DNA of 64,000 nt from Favolaschia claudopus. Taxonomy: Eukaryota > Basidiomycota > Agaricomycetes > Agaricales > Mycenaceae. Shown here in pieces: positions 12,201 to 22,639 of this stretch (within the stretch, counting starts at the first letter, position 1; each line of letters begins with the position of its first letter). Location: the NCBI GenBank assembly GCA_037176885.1, contig JAWWNJ010000029.1, forward strand, positions 1,922,001-1,986,000, in the 5' to 3' direction. The notes below the pieces were generated by a model. It saw nothing but the letters and a program-made list of their open reading frames with translations, searched no databases and was not told the origin of the DNA. Both the position numbers and the translations under genes were made by a program.

Positions 12201-12264
12201 CTGACATGGGTGTCACTTTAGTCCGCCTGTACGGTATCTAGAGCTGAAATATATCGGGAGATGA
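9233..12264 (+). CDS. NCS1-family purine-cytosine permease
   Basis: Ten exons: 9233-9486, 9544-9681, 9770-9886, 10381-10468, 10956-11095, 11167-11378, 11446-11598, 11657-12006, 12069-12166, 12222-12264. They total 1,593 nt, 530 residues. Family landmarks in order: GIEARGIQRV before the first helix, WLAANTVLSTLGIGTLGPALFG, FGPALGLRQM, NCVACVGWSAINTIAGAQ, YEKYSWIPT, SLASDYNVYQPATTP, GDTPNAWIDAYG, VVANNIINVYSMGL. About twelve hydrophobic helices are expected. Established: proton-coupled uptake of cytosine, purines or related nucleobases at the plasma membrane. Length is normal for the family. Introns 3 (494 bp) and 4 (487 bp) are far longer than the others (50-90 bp) and pyrimidine-rich, perhaps hosting decayed insertions. 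Substrate cannot be told from sequence. Confidence 0.93.
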
Positions 12265-12912
12265 GGGAATTGCGGGTTGTGTACATGTCTCAATGGCTTG
12301 GACTTGAATGTAAGGTAATGCTGTTGCTTAATGTGTACTGGTGCTGCCTATTGAATGTATACGTACCATGCCCGCGACACCGATAGAGGGTTAATGATCC
12401 TGGAGCTCTTGCTGCGTTCGACACGGTTTTGAAGCAGCTTGATAACTAGATTTGGGAGATCACAACGTGGAGGAAGTTAACGTCTATTCTCTTCGGTTGT
12501 CAGTCTTTTTCGCGCGTTTCATCGGGAGGAATCTCTTGGGCTTCAAGTGCCACGTGCGTCAAGGCTCGTTGAGCAAAGGGGGCCGTGTCTATCCCGGTGG
12601 CTATATGAGAATGAGCCCTTCATGCAGTCTCACTTGTGACTGCCCACCAACCAGACTGACTCAAGACCTGCTGTCAGTTGGCGCGCCTTCGCGGCTTAAT
12701 TACCTTCGTTCCACCTGCGATCGCGTCTGGTCTGGTTCGACTCCGGAGCAGGGGTGCTCGAGTATTGCGAGAGATCTTTTTTTTCTACATATCGTTTACC
12801 CGTGTGAATCAACTATTTCGGTTTGTGCAAGATAATTGGCCACGGAAACAAGAGTGCGAGTTTGTTTCGCGGTTGTAGATTTGTTGAAAACATGTAAATG
12901 CATATTTAGTAT
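12265..12912. other. Intergenic stretch
   Basis: 3' regions of the permease and of the converging F-box gene. No motif-bearing open frame seen. Confidence 0.4.
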
Positions 12913-14274
12913 TTACGATTGGATACGTTTAGTACGTTCTTGGTCCGAGACCCACATTTCATGCCAAAATTCATCGTACCAGGTTTCGTCACCGGAAGTA
13001 TAATCAATCTCATTCTCGATATCTTTCCAGCAATATGGGCCATCTCGATCGCCGTCGCTGTTATCGTCGAAAAGGAACTCGATCTTCGGGAACGCTTGCC
13101 GGAATAAGTAGTCCGCCATGAGACGGGTTCTTACACAAACAGTGTGTAGATGCGGGCAACCATTTGAACGTTCAAACAATTTTTGCAGAGAATCGACTGG
13201 GTTATCACCCATGAAGACTTCCGCTACGTCGAGGCAGCGAAGATTCTGAAGCTCGAAATATTGAAGACAGTCTCCGATTTCTCCGTTTTCGTGTACGTCG
13301 TTTAAACGCAGATGTTCCACGCGCGGCAGGGAGATGACATCCATCCTCGTCTCCTCAAGCTCAGGAGAGATATCCAACTCACATTCGACCAGGTTCGCTG
13401 CTGCAGCCGCGAGGAATTTTTGTGCCACAGAAAGATCCATCCACATTAAGCCGAGGGTTCTCAGCTGCGCAAATGGTAGAATGAGCTTCGAGTCGTGAGC
13501 AACATTAAAGCCCATGATCACTGTCTTCAGCTTAGGAGCGTTTGAGAAGTTCAAATGGCTTGTTCCTATGGGGCCACCCCTCAAGTACAGCTGTCGTAGG
13601 AGTGGCATACTTCCCTCGATGGGAGGAAGACGGGAGGACGTGGCTCCGACAACGAGATGGAGATATTCCCACCGCGCCTTGTAGCGGAAGATGGCGGCCA
13701 GGAGTCTCTCAGCAGCCTTCGTGCCATGTTCAATCATACGAATAGACAGTGGAAGAGTACGGGCTCTGTGAGCCCAAACATCAGGTAAGTCGGAGGAGAT
13801 GATGACCCCTCGTTGATAGAGATTCATTGCTCTCCAGAGTTTCGGCGTGGAAAGCGCAATGTCACGCCAATGACGACAAATGTGTGTCAGATGTGTTGGG
13901 GAAAATGGCCCGACGAGTGGCGGGCACAGCGGATACGGTGGGAGCAGGCGTATACGGCGTTTTGATATCTATATTACAATTGAGGACCCCCGGTCCCTGC
14001 CAGACAAATCAGCCAACATAATTTGTCTTCCCTTCATTCGTATTGGCCAAAGGCCCCACAATGCCGTCAACCGCCCCACTATGTCGTCAGGATCTGTTGA
14101 GATGTTGAGTTCTTGCCACCAGACTCCACCCATGAGCTCCTTGCATTCTAACTATTGTACCACCATGCCCTCGACTGGACACCATTTACGCTCACTGTTA
14201 CCTGCAACACCGTCCATGACTCGACCTGAACATTTCTTTCTCGAAACAAAAGAGGAATCTCGAGTCCGACGCAA

Positions 14275-14795
14275 ATGTCAACAGGAATTCGGCTCAGGTT
14301 TCAAACCCAAAGGAAGCGCAGCTTCAGCAATTTGACCATTTCAAAAAACGACCTCATTCCAGCGTCGTTCAGCTGGCCAAAGAAAGAGAAGGGAGAGGGA
14401 AGCAAAGAGAATTCAACCAAAGGTGATGGCCTTCCGTGTCTCCTTGACAAACACGAACCCATATATCCAGCCACACGTAGTTCTGTCGCTCAGCGTGCCC
14501 GCCCTCAACGTGAACTCGCCGCCAAAATTGAGGATTTGTTGGATATCAAAGAATACGACAGTCAACAGTCGCGAGCGCAGAAGCTGAGACGGAAAGTAGA
14601 ACAGGGTGAACGGAGGTTGAAAGCATTCCCGGATTGTGGTATGTTGTACTTCAGTCATATATTGTATCATGATATGGAGGTTTGTCTCCTTCAACAGATC
14701 ACAGTCGGGCGTTAGACGAAGCACTTGATCATGAATGGAAGCTCAATCAACCACGACGCGAAGATCGATCGACATCGAGAAAGTCAACGCAGTAA
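14275..14795 (+). CDS. Hypothetical charged protein carried by the 4-kb element
   Basis: Two exons, 14275-14638 and 14698-14795, with a 59-bp GT-AG intron, give 153 residues. The product is strongly charged: KKEKGEGSKENSTKG, then a helical, coiled-coil-like stretch KIEDLLDIKEYDSQQSRAQK and LRRKVEQGERRLKAF, and a C-terminus with RALDEALDHEWKL. No signal peptide, no membrane segment, and I recognise no family. Another frame is open just upstream (14055-14340), so an additional 5' exon is possible. It lies wholly inside the transposon that splits the F-box gene, so it is probably element-borne. The intron restoring the frame is the main support. Confidence 0.45.
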
Positions 14796-15080
14796 GTTCC
14801 TGAGATATGAAGGGAAACTTCGTAGCGGGATGTATAATCAGGAAGTACACCGTGAATTGTCGCTTAGATAGCAGACAAGACAAAATGATATTAATTAATT
14901 ACCAGGAAAGTCGTCCGACTCAAAAGTTTAGATACAACCTATTAGTAGGAGGCTGCGAGGTTGACAACCAGCAGGCATCTTGATATTGCGAGCTAAAATT
15001 GTCAACGGCGCGAAACTTCCGTGCTCAGTTTCAATTCAACGTAAAACTGTGTATCCCGTAGCGAAGCACGGGCTCACTGC

Positions 15081-15123
15081 TAGTATCATACAACTCTCAG
15101 CGAGAGTCTGCGGTGATATATCC
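15081..15123 (+). repeat. Internal copy of the 4-kb element's right-end sequence
   Basis: Begins TAGTAT and contains ctctcagcgagag plus gatatatcc. Positions 15102-15123 match the complement of 17914-17935 perfectly. Immediately upstream is the hairpin cccgtagcgaagcacggg (15056-15073). It may mark the end of a nested element reaching 17972. Confidence 0.6.
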
Positions 15124-15139
15124 AGGTCTGTCGGTGAGA

Positions 15140-17900
15140 GTCAGAGTGATGCAATCAATCAGCTGAAACGGCCGTTACGCACCTCGCTTCGCGCTCACCG
15201 CGGGCGCGAATCGCCGCCCCTTGTTGGTGGCCCATCGTGGTGGACGACGGCGGGTGGGGCGCGTTTGATTTGTTGATGGATGTTATGATGACATGCCCCC
15301 ATCAATCATCAATTCTGCTTCCTGCCTCCTCCGGAGCTCCGCCCTCCGCTCGCGTTGGCTACCGCTGCTGCCCCTTGCGCTACAGCGGCCTGATTCCTCG
15401 TCTCTGACCCTCTAGACCTTCTGACTCCGCCCAGCGCTTTCCATGTGGCTCCAATCATCCTCAGCATCGTCGTATCGTCCCATTTTTCCTCCATCCGGCA
15501 CGGTACGCGCTTTGGCTTCTGGGGCACTATATTGCAGGAGCCATTGCTTATGCACTTCATATAGGTCATACTCTTTGCGCTTTTACCTAGTGCTCATCCC
15601 TCGCCCGCTTTTTCCGCATCCCGGCACCCGTCCCCGGCATCCCCGTGCTTCCCGCCCCTTGCGCCCGCCCTGGCTATTCCCCCAGCCGTCTACCATATTC
15701 CTGATCAATGGGACACTCTTTTCGAGCTCACTGACACTCATTGCGTCCCACCCGGCCCCACCGCCCCACCGTTCTACCGCATTCCGCCCCGATCAATCCG
15801 GGGCACCCACCACGAATACCCTTATTTCCGTTTCCCAGTTCATTCTTTCTGTTCAGCACATCTCCCTGTCCATCTGCTATCGGCAGCGCCTTGCTTTCCC
15901 GTCGACGTATCGCTCGCCCCGTCGCTGCCGAATCCCTGTTTGTTCCCGCGTCACTGTTACAAGCCACTTACCTACATCCTTCTTGTGTCCCGTTTTTCAC
16001 AAGTACTTGTACCCCTTAAGTTTCATAGCTCTGGCTTGCAATGTTATCATGCCGTCCCAGAAAATCGGTGTCGACTCAGCTAGGTAACAAATTTTAAGAC
16101 ACGATCAATCGGCCGCAATGCCGGGGTTCCGATTGGTTGCTGAACGGTCTGGAACGGTCCAGACTATGCGGCGCGAAGACTCCGAACCCGTCCGAGGTGT
16201 CCGACTGAGCGCTTAGCCGGCGCCTATTGGGTCTTCAACAAAAAATCTCGTCGACTGCGTGCTGTGAAAGCTATAAGGCCGGTTTTGAGGGTGAAACAAG
16301 TTACATGGAGTTAACCAACTCTCTCGGAACCATAATTATGAAGAAAAAAACTACAAGTAAGAAAATAGAAGGAGTCGCACAAAAGTATGCGACAAGCACG
16401 TTAAATGACAGTGCAAGTTCAACTTGGTGTTCACTCAACCCCGATTTTTTGCTAGAAGATTTGAAACTGTTGTTCATTTTCACAGATATGCATGAACTAT
16501 CAATAGGTAGGCTCTGTAGACTTCATCTACAACTTCAAAGCCCCAGAAAACTGGGAAATGATTATTCTCAACATTTTTTTTCTTGACAGTGACGACACTT
16601 AGCGCCCATTGAGCGCCCATCAACCTCTTTACCCGATTTCGTATCTTATCGCTTCAATTTGGTTCTCGGATTTTCTGAGGTCAGTTCACACACTGCGAAG
16701 TATGGTTTCCTATTATTCAGATCTGCCAAAATATGCTCCGGTGAAGTACCCGGAGACCATTTTTTTCTCCACCGTCCCAATTCGGCAATCTCGAGACATC
16801 AAGCCGGTGTGACAAACGTGACACTCTTGCTTTCTGCCTTGATGCCCTCGCGCGTCGTACGCGATTCCTCGCCGTTCAGAATGCTACCTCACAACAAAAA
16901 TCTTTTGAGCCTCACTGTGGGCACAACCTCGGCCACTTTTACCCCGTTCGGTGTCTCCGCGCCGTGTCGACCGACAACTATATCAGCAAATCTTCACGCT
17001 CCCCCAACTTTCTATTTGGGCCTCCTCAACTCGCTTTCGGTGTTTGGATCTTGTCTATGGAGCTCTAAGCACATGATAACACTGTGATCTTGGCATATTG
17101 CGGCTCGTTGACGAGCGGAAGTGCGATTTCGCGTCCGAAATTTCTCTTTTTCTGCTACGCGCTGTCCAATCCTGGCCTCGTGTGAGTGGAAGGTTTGTAA
17201 AAGACCTAGTGGTATGTATCTCTATGAAACCCCGTCACCTACCAGTCAATCTTGCGCCAAATTACAGCCTCAAAAGTGTTTCTCCTGGTGGACAACGGCT
17301 TCAATGACTGCCGAAGCTATCTCTCCCAGTCATCACACTCCCAAATGTATTCCCCACATCTTTGTGACATCATGGGCACATCGGCAACCCGTTGCTCAAC
17401 GGTAATGCCGTTTTTCATGCCATCTTTTTCCGTTTCGCGCAGGACAGCAACTGCGCTGCCGCGCTGTCTAGTCGCATAGAATGGGGCTCGACATGTGTAT
17501 TCCCCCGCACGGACACAGCTATCGCTCGCGCACCGCGGATTCGGCGCCGCCCGAATCATGCGGCTTTTGAGAAAGCCGCATAATTAGCGATTTAAACGTC
17601 TCTGCCATCTCGCGTACATAATCTACTCCCTGATCCAATGCCTACCCTTTGTCGCCCACCCACCTGAATTTTATCCGCATTTTCCGAGTTTTTTCAAATC
17701 CCGTTTCTCGACGTTGTCGGCGACGACGACGAGGACCATTGATCGCTTTTGATGGCGATGTCCTCAGCGCCCGATCAACATGTTGATCCCGCCCTTCCTG
17801 TAACCATCAGCAACCGTCATCTCGGGTTGTTATCTTCCGGCTGAATCTACTTAATATGGTCTGTGGACCGACCTTCATATGATATATCGAAATTGACTGT
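15140..17900. other. Element interior without a supported gene
   Basis: Open frames at 15443-16087 (proline/serine-rich) and 16227-16586 show no domain, signal peptide or intron logic. I found no transposase motif. Confidence 0.4.
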
Positions 17901-18444
17901 CGCCCAGAGGCGAGGATATATCACCGCAGACTCTCCCCGAGAGTCGGTTGATATATCACTCCCCCATACTAAGGTGGTGGGAGGAAATGGATGAAGATTT
18001 CTGAGACGATTTCGTTGGGCAGCGTGGCCACTGGGTACTTGTATGCGTCCAATCGCTCCTTGACGAAGATTCTCTCGATCTGTAATGCGACCGAGGCCTC
18101 GCATTCTTCTGGCTGAGAGGTGAGCTGGAGGTCAATTTCTGCAAGTCGCGTACGGTCCGCAACATTTTTCGAATGCATGATCATGCTGGTAAGTTACTCG
18201 ATGCCGGTTAGCGTTGCCTGACAGTCGATGACAATGCGGAGAACTCACCAAATATTCGAGTCCTGCTATGGCACGATGAACAGCCCAATTTACCGCCCGC
18301 AAAACAAGAAGTAAGAGAACCACTTTGTGTGATTTTGAGTGATCTCTTGCGTTAGTTGAATGGGGGCTCCACTCGGAGAGTCCTGAGGAATACTAGGGAA
18401 CTGAAGCAAGCTGGTCGAAACCTGAGGAGGTAGCGTCCGGCCGC

Positions 18445-19099
18445 GTGATGTCAAGGTTCGGTTCAGTTCAGGTTCGGGGCTCTTTTCTGTGAACCCCGAA
18501 CCTGAACGTTGCGTTCGGTTCAGTCAATCACCGAACTCTGAACCTGAACGCGCGTTCAGGTTCGGTTCGGCGTTCGAACGCGTTCGAACCTTTCCCAGCT
18601 CGGCAATTTCCGGGGTGGAAAAAGTGTGCTCGAGAAAAATATTTAAGGCTTCCCTCACACTCCTGGTATGTCCTGAAGCTTAGTTTTCCGCTGTCTGCCC
18701 TTTCGTGACACCAAACAGCTCAAATATGTGCGAGGGAAACATCGGCCGAATACTTAGACCTCGCTGATGCGCCATCAATGGACTTGCATTTGACCCACAA
18801 CGGCCGTCGAAGATGGAACTGATTGCCAACAGTCGCCAGCAGCTCCGTTGTAAGGTCTGTACACCTCGGATCAACGCTGTGAGGTCAGAATCTCGGGTCA
18901 AATTGACGATTTGATGAAATATTGATGGGCTTTCGCGTTCAGCGTTCGAACGCGTTCTGAACGCAGGCCTCATCGCCCGAACCCTGAACCTCATTTTTGC
19001 GTTCGGTTCAGGGAAATTCTGAACCCTGAACCTGAACGCAGCGTTCGGTCCAGTTCGGTTCAGGTTCGAACCGATTTCTGGACCGAACCTTGACATCAC
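18445..19099. mobile_element. 655-bp MITE rich in ttcaggttcgg repeats
   Basis: Perfect 17-bp terminal inverted repeats GTGATGTCAAGGTTCGG at 18445-18461 and 19083-19099. Both subterminal zones are packed with direct and inverted copies of gttcaggttcgg/ccgaacctgaac and gttcgaacgcg. No target duplication is visible and there is no coding capacity. Confidence 0.75.
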
Positions 19100-19597
19100 T
19101 AGGACTCCGGCGGAAAACGTGTGCAGAATGTGCCGGGGGTCTTCCTTGCCACATTTGAGTCCTTATAAGTGGTCGACTGGGACAGTAACAAAGAAACAAA
19201 GGCCGGATTGAAGACTGCATGCATGGAGGCGAAGTCCAAGGAATGACGCAGTCACGTTGCAGTCACGGTTGATCAGAATCAGACAACGCGATCACGTGGG
19301 AGTTTCTCCTTTCCTTCCTCCTTTCTTTGTTGCCCCTTGGTTCTTAAAAAGCGTGTAGAACTCTCAGTGGTATGTATCCTCTTTTGGAATTGCTCATGTG
19401 CGTTGCTTAAATCTTGATACCGATACTTGGTTTCGTTGTTCACGCAATGTTGACGCGTCAAATATGTTCAATTTTACTTGTCATACAAGGCATTAATATG
19501 AATTACCACAGTTACAATACTGAGACCTGATAGCACTCGGTGTGCGTCCATGCTCAATGCGCGGTCGAAGCGAAGAAAAAATATTCATGCGAACCAT

Positions 19598-19620
19598 CCC
19601 GTTCGATTCGGGGTCAGGTC
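19598..19620 (+). repeat. tRNA 3'-half-like segment
   Basis: Plus-strand CCCGTTCGATTCGGGG followed by TCAGGTC, the only copy on this strand. It is directly followed by ttgccgagtggg, which resembles a box A of a Ser/Leu tRNA 5' half but has no partner. Confidence 0.5.
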
Positions 19621-20259
19621 TTGTTGCCGAGTGGGCAGATCTATGTTTTGTTTTCGGTGGTGTTTTGGGACAGTGAATACTTCAGATGACTCACGAGCAA
19701 GCGTATCGTGAATACTGTTCCATTCTGCATCGTTTTTTTTCCTGTTTGCGGGAAGTGGATGCCTGAGTTGAAACTACGCACAAGCTCGCAAAAGCGAGCG
19801 AGGCTTGAGTAATAAAGGAGACCATAGTAGACCAGGAGAATCAGGAAAAGGTTTGAATTTCTCGCCGTCCAGTGTGAGGAAGTTTACTCAAACTGGAAAC
19901 CATCGGTCGAATAAAATCCGGGAATTAATCGTAGAAGCCATAGAATCCAAGGGACATCAATATTCCGCCGAAAGGTATCCAACGCAAGTTCTAGAAATTC
20001 TCGAAATGTACAGGTCATAGTCGACTGCACAGTCACGACAGTACTTACTGCCTGTGAGCTTCAAGAAGTTGATTCACCGCAGGAAAGCTCAAAGAAGTAC
20101 CTAAATCAGATAAACCCAACCAAGGACCGGATAGTCTAGTCGAAGTTATCGACTGTCCCAGGATACCAAACAGCCAGCGAGCCCGCCAGAGACTGAGACG
20201 CTGTCGCTGCCATGGGAGTGTGAATGAAGGACCAAGGTACGAATGACACCGTGACGCCG

Positions 20260-20272
20260 GTCACGGCGTGAC
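20260..20272. promoter_or_regulatory. GTCAC-N3-GTGAC palindrome upstream of F-box gene
   Basis: gtcacggcgtgac lies 35 bp before the ATG at 20308. The same 13-bp inverted repeat lies 25 bp before the start of the paralogous gene at 27491. Confidence 0.45.
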
Positions 20273-20307
20273 AGCGGTCTGGACTCTTGTGAGCTCAAAC
20301 CACCATC

Positions 20308-21954
20308 ATGTCTGACTCTCTTGACCAAGCCTCGTCGGACGACTCCGAGCTTCCACCCATCGTTGAACTCGATAATCTGGCTATATCTGACGCTGATGTT
20401 TCTCCTACCCACTCCGAAATTTCCGCCGCCCGGACAATCGTCAGCTCAGCCAAACAGGAGCTAGAAGAACTTGAATCCCGAATCATCGAGCTCAAACGAA
20501 CTATCGCCCATAACCAACGCATCATCTTCTCAATAAATCGAATCCCTATCGAAATTTTACTTCTGATCTTCCTCTACACCATCCGGCCAAAGTCGGGGAT
20601 GATCCGCACCGTTCTGGTCTCCGGTCCTTGGCTCGTCAGTGGTGTTTGTCGTCATTGGCGTCGTGTCGCCCTATCATCCCCCCCATTATGGTCTTTTCCT
20701 ACAATATACCCCGTCCCAAATCAATCTGTCTCTCATTTCAACCTCCAACTCTTTCGCTCGGGCACCACCGCCGCTCTGCACCCATTTCTATCAGCCCCGC
20801 AACACGACATACACCATCTTTTACGACTGATTCCTCGTCTCATCCCGACCTCTAACCGCTGGGCCTCGTTGACGATGGCCTTTGATTGGACGCACCCGCG
20901 CATGAAACCTGTTATCGCGCCTCTCCTCGATAACGTCAAGTCGCTCGAGGAACTACAGATCGAGGGCTTCTGGGAACACCCCCTATCAGCAAACACGAAA
21001 CTGACCTTATTTTCGTGTGCACCGCGTCTTACGAAGCTCAGCGTCAGTGGTGTCTGCGAGCCCGCCGTGTCGCTCGTCTTACCCTGGCATCAGCTCACCC
21101 ACTACCGCGCTATTGGCACCGCGCACGAGCACATCGCTGTCCTCGAGTGTTGTCGTGGTTCGCTTATTTCCGCCCATCTAGGCTTCCACTCGCCTGAATT
21201 CATCGCGGAGAAAGGTCGAACAGAACACATTGTTCTGCCGCAGCTGCGTCATTTGTATGCAGGCGAGGCCGACTTGCTCCACGTTCTATCGATGCCGAAT
21301 CTACACTCTGTTGATGTGCAGAAGATTGCGGGTGGAGTCGTTAACAACGATGTGGCCAATAACGCAGCCGCAGCGGTGGTAGACGCCTGCCTCCCCCTTC
21401 TGCGCTTCATCAGACGAGACCGCCCCACCGCGCTCTCGTCTATTTCTCTTCGGCAAAGCACACTCGTCGCTCCCACTCTCCTTTCAATCATGGAGGATTC
21501 TTGCGTTCAGTGCTCCCTGCACACACTGAGCTTCCATCTCAACCGCGGCTCGATCGGCGCGATGAACGAACTCATCGCTCGGTTGCGCGCAGTCCCTGCC
21601 ACCGAAGACGAGGTCGAAATCGAGATCGTCGCACCGCATCTCACGAGTCTCCACCTCAGCGGCCGTGCTCTCGGTTCCCCTTCCTTCAATCACGCTCTGT
21701 TCGTCGACATGATCGACTCGCGAACACGCATTCATCCGCGACTTCAGCGCCTCAAACGCCTCACACTCCAAACCACCCCAAAGAAACTCATCCCATCTCC
21801 AGTTATCGGGCGTCTCAACGCCCTATCTACGGAGCGAGGCTTTGGGTTGGATGTCAGCAGCTCGTACTTAGATGGGGAGCAGACGGGCGGGGCGACGGGG
21901 TCGGATAAGTATTGGTGGGCAATGAATGGGGTCATGGCGGGGTGGATGTATTGA
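20308..21954 (+). CDS. F-box protein, intronless
   Basis: 548 residues from an ATG in context accatcATGT. N-terminal acidic tail, then a coiled-coil (about residues 40-75: SSAKQELEELESRIIELKRT). The F-box follows: IFSINRIPIEILLLIFLYT with VCRHWRRVALSSPPLWSF (~residues 78-135). About 400 residues of leucine-rich-like C-terminus follow (HLTSLHLSGRAL and similar). Expected role: substrate receptor of an SCF E3 ligase, nucleus or cytosol. It is a clear paralogue of the gene at 25926-27491 but of a different subfamily from the DAYKYPV-type genes elsewhere in the window. A 13-bp palindrome precedes the start. Length is normal for this expanded family. Confidence 0.88.
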   Translation: MSDSLDQASSDDSELPPIVELDNLAISDADVSPTHSEISAARTIVSSAKQELEELESRIIELKRTIAHNQRIIFSINRIPIEILLLIFLYTIRPKSGMIRTVLVSGPWLVSGVCRHWRRVALSSPPLWSFPTIYPVPNQSVSHFNLQLFRSGTTAALHPFLSAPQHDIHHLLRLIPRLIPTSNRWASLTMAFDWTHPRMKPVIAPLLDNVKSLEELQIEGFWEHPLSANTKLTLFSCAPRLTKLSVSGVCEPAVSLVLPWHQLTHYRAIGTAHEHIAVLECCRGSLISAHLGFHSPEFIAEKGRTEHIVLPQLRHLYAGEADLLHVLSMPNLHSVDVQKIAGGVVNNDVANNAAAAVVDACLPLLRFIRRDRPTALSSISLRQSTLVAPTLLSIMEDSCVQCSLHTLSFHLNRGSIGAMNELIARLRAVPATEDEVEIEIVAPHLTSLHLSGRALGSPSFNHALFVDMIDSRTRIHPRLQRLKRLTLQTTPKKLIPSPVIGRLNALSTERGFGLDVSSSYLDGEQTGGATGSDKYWWAMNGVMAGWMY

Positions 21955-22027
21955 CTGAGGTGTGGGGAACGTGGAATAGATTAGATTTTGAGGGGGAAGA
22001 AATTCAAGTTATAGTTTTATTAGAGGC

Positions 22028-22313
22028 TTTGCGGAAGCCACCGGGTGGCTCCGACGGCATGCGGTAGCGGTGGCTCCACACTGACATCATAGCTTGGTGG
22101 CAGCTCTGGCGGCTCAAGTTGAGAGTTAAACAGCACATTTCTCGTGCACAAACCTGTTCTCCGACCAGCGGCGTCAGAGGGAGGTTCAGAAGGACATGTA
22201 GAGTGGTCGTGGGCACAAAATTCGGTGAAAAAATTGCTGGTCTTTTGGCAGCGCGAGCCACTGCCGCCGCATGCCTGTGGAGCCACCCGGTGGCTTCCGG
22301 TGGCTTCCGCAAA
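22028..22313. mobile_element. Fold-back MITE (~286 bp)
   Basis: Inverted arms begin tttgcggaagccaccgg and meet at about 22065 and 22265. The right arm has an extra 10-bp ggaagccacc unit. The arms contain internal palindromes (ccaccgggtggc). It lies 75 bp after the F-box stop codon and could form the gene's 3' end. Confidence 0.7.
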
Positions 22314-22324
22314 CATCAGCAATC

Positions 22325-22450
22325 CCGGGTTTTTGCCGTAGAAGCCGTAGGCTGGTATAGATCCAGCCGACTTACGTAGCAGTCTGTAGTTCCGCGGCTT
22401 CTCTGTAGTTCTCTGTAGAACTCGAGTCGCCGTGTAGTTCTCCGTAGAAT
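22325..22450. repeat. Cluster of ctctgtagttc-type repeats
   Basis: At least six copies of tctgtagttc/ccgtagaa-like words. The complement is found as a cluster at 25430-25575, suggesting two copies or two ends of one repeat family. Confidence 0.5.
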
Positions 22451-22639
22451 GCCGGGCATTCATTATCCGACCTGGTCACCACCGCCGTGCAAGCCGTGAG
22501 GCGCCGCCGCGCGCCACGTCGCGGAAATCTCATAATACTTCAGAGACCCGGCACATTGCCAAACGATAGCTTCTTCAATGTATGTGATAAACGAGCCGTG
22601 AAACTAACGTGTAACAGTAAAGCATTAAGTCATTCAATT

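Larger units (their letters stand above)
13945..17975. mobile_element. 4,031-bp element with 8-bp target duplication (ctcccacc)
   Basis: Bounded exactly by the duplicated octamer in the F-box gene. The ends are only weakly inverted: both have GTAT near position 6-9 and TGATAT near position 20 from the end. The right end carries a hairpin (gactctcggggagagtc) and gatatatc palindromes. A related block lies internally at 15081-15123 in inverted orientation, sharing a perfect 22-bp match with 17914-17935. It contains one small spliced gene and no recognised transposase, so it is non-autonomous or decayed. Eight-bp duplications fit hAT or KDZ transposases; a KDZ copy sits at the right of this window. 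Confidence 0.75.
12913..18184 (-). pseudogene. F-box protein gene split by a 4-kb transposon
   Basis: The 5' part (18184-17976) encodes a short coiled-coil, then ERLDAYKYPVATLPNEI and EIFIHFLPP, and stops at the junction. The 3' part (13936-12913) begins in the same frame with YPLCPPLVGPFSP, then HICRHWRDIALSTPKLWRAM, a leucine-rich C-terminus and stop. The octamer ctcccacc (minus strand) is present on both sides, at 17976-17983 and 13937-13944. Counted once, it gives a single open frame of 1,233 nt, 410 residues, without stop or frameshift. The insertion is therefore recent and the gene was intact beforehand. Family role: substrate receptor for SCF ubiquitin ligase. The 3' half could still be transcribed alone, but it lacks the F-box. 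Confidence 0.85.
19100..20307. other. Intergenic stretch upstream of the F-box gene
   Basis: Holds the fourth tRNA-like segment and the palindrome at 20260-20272. No motif-bearing open frame. Confidence 0.4.
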
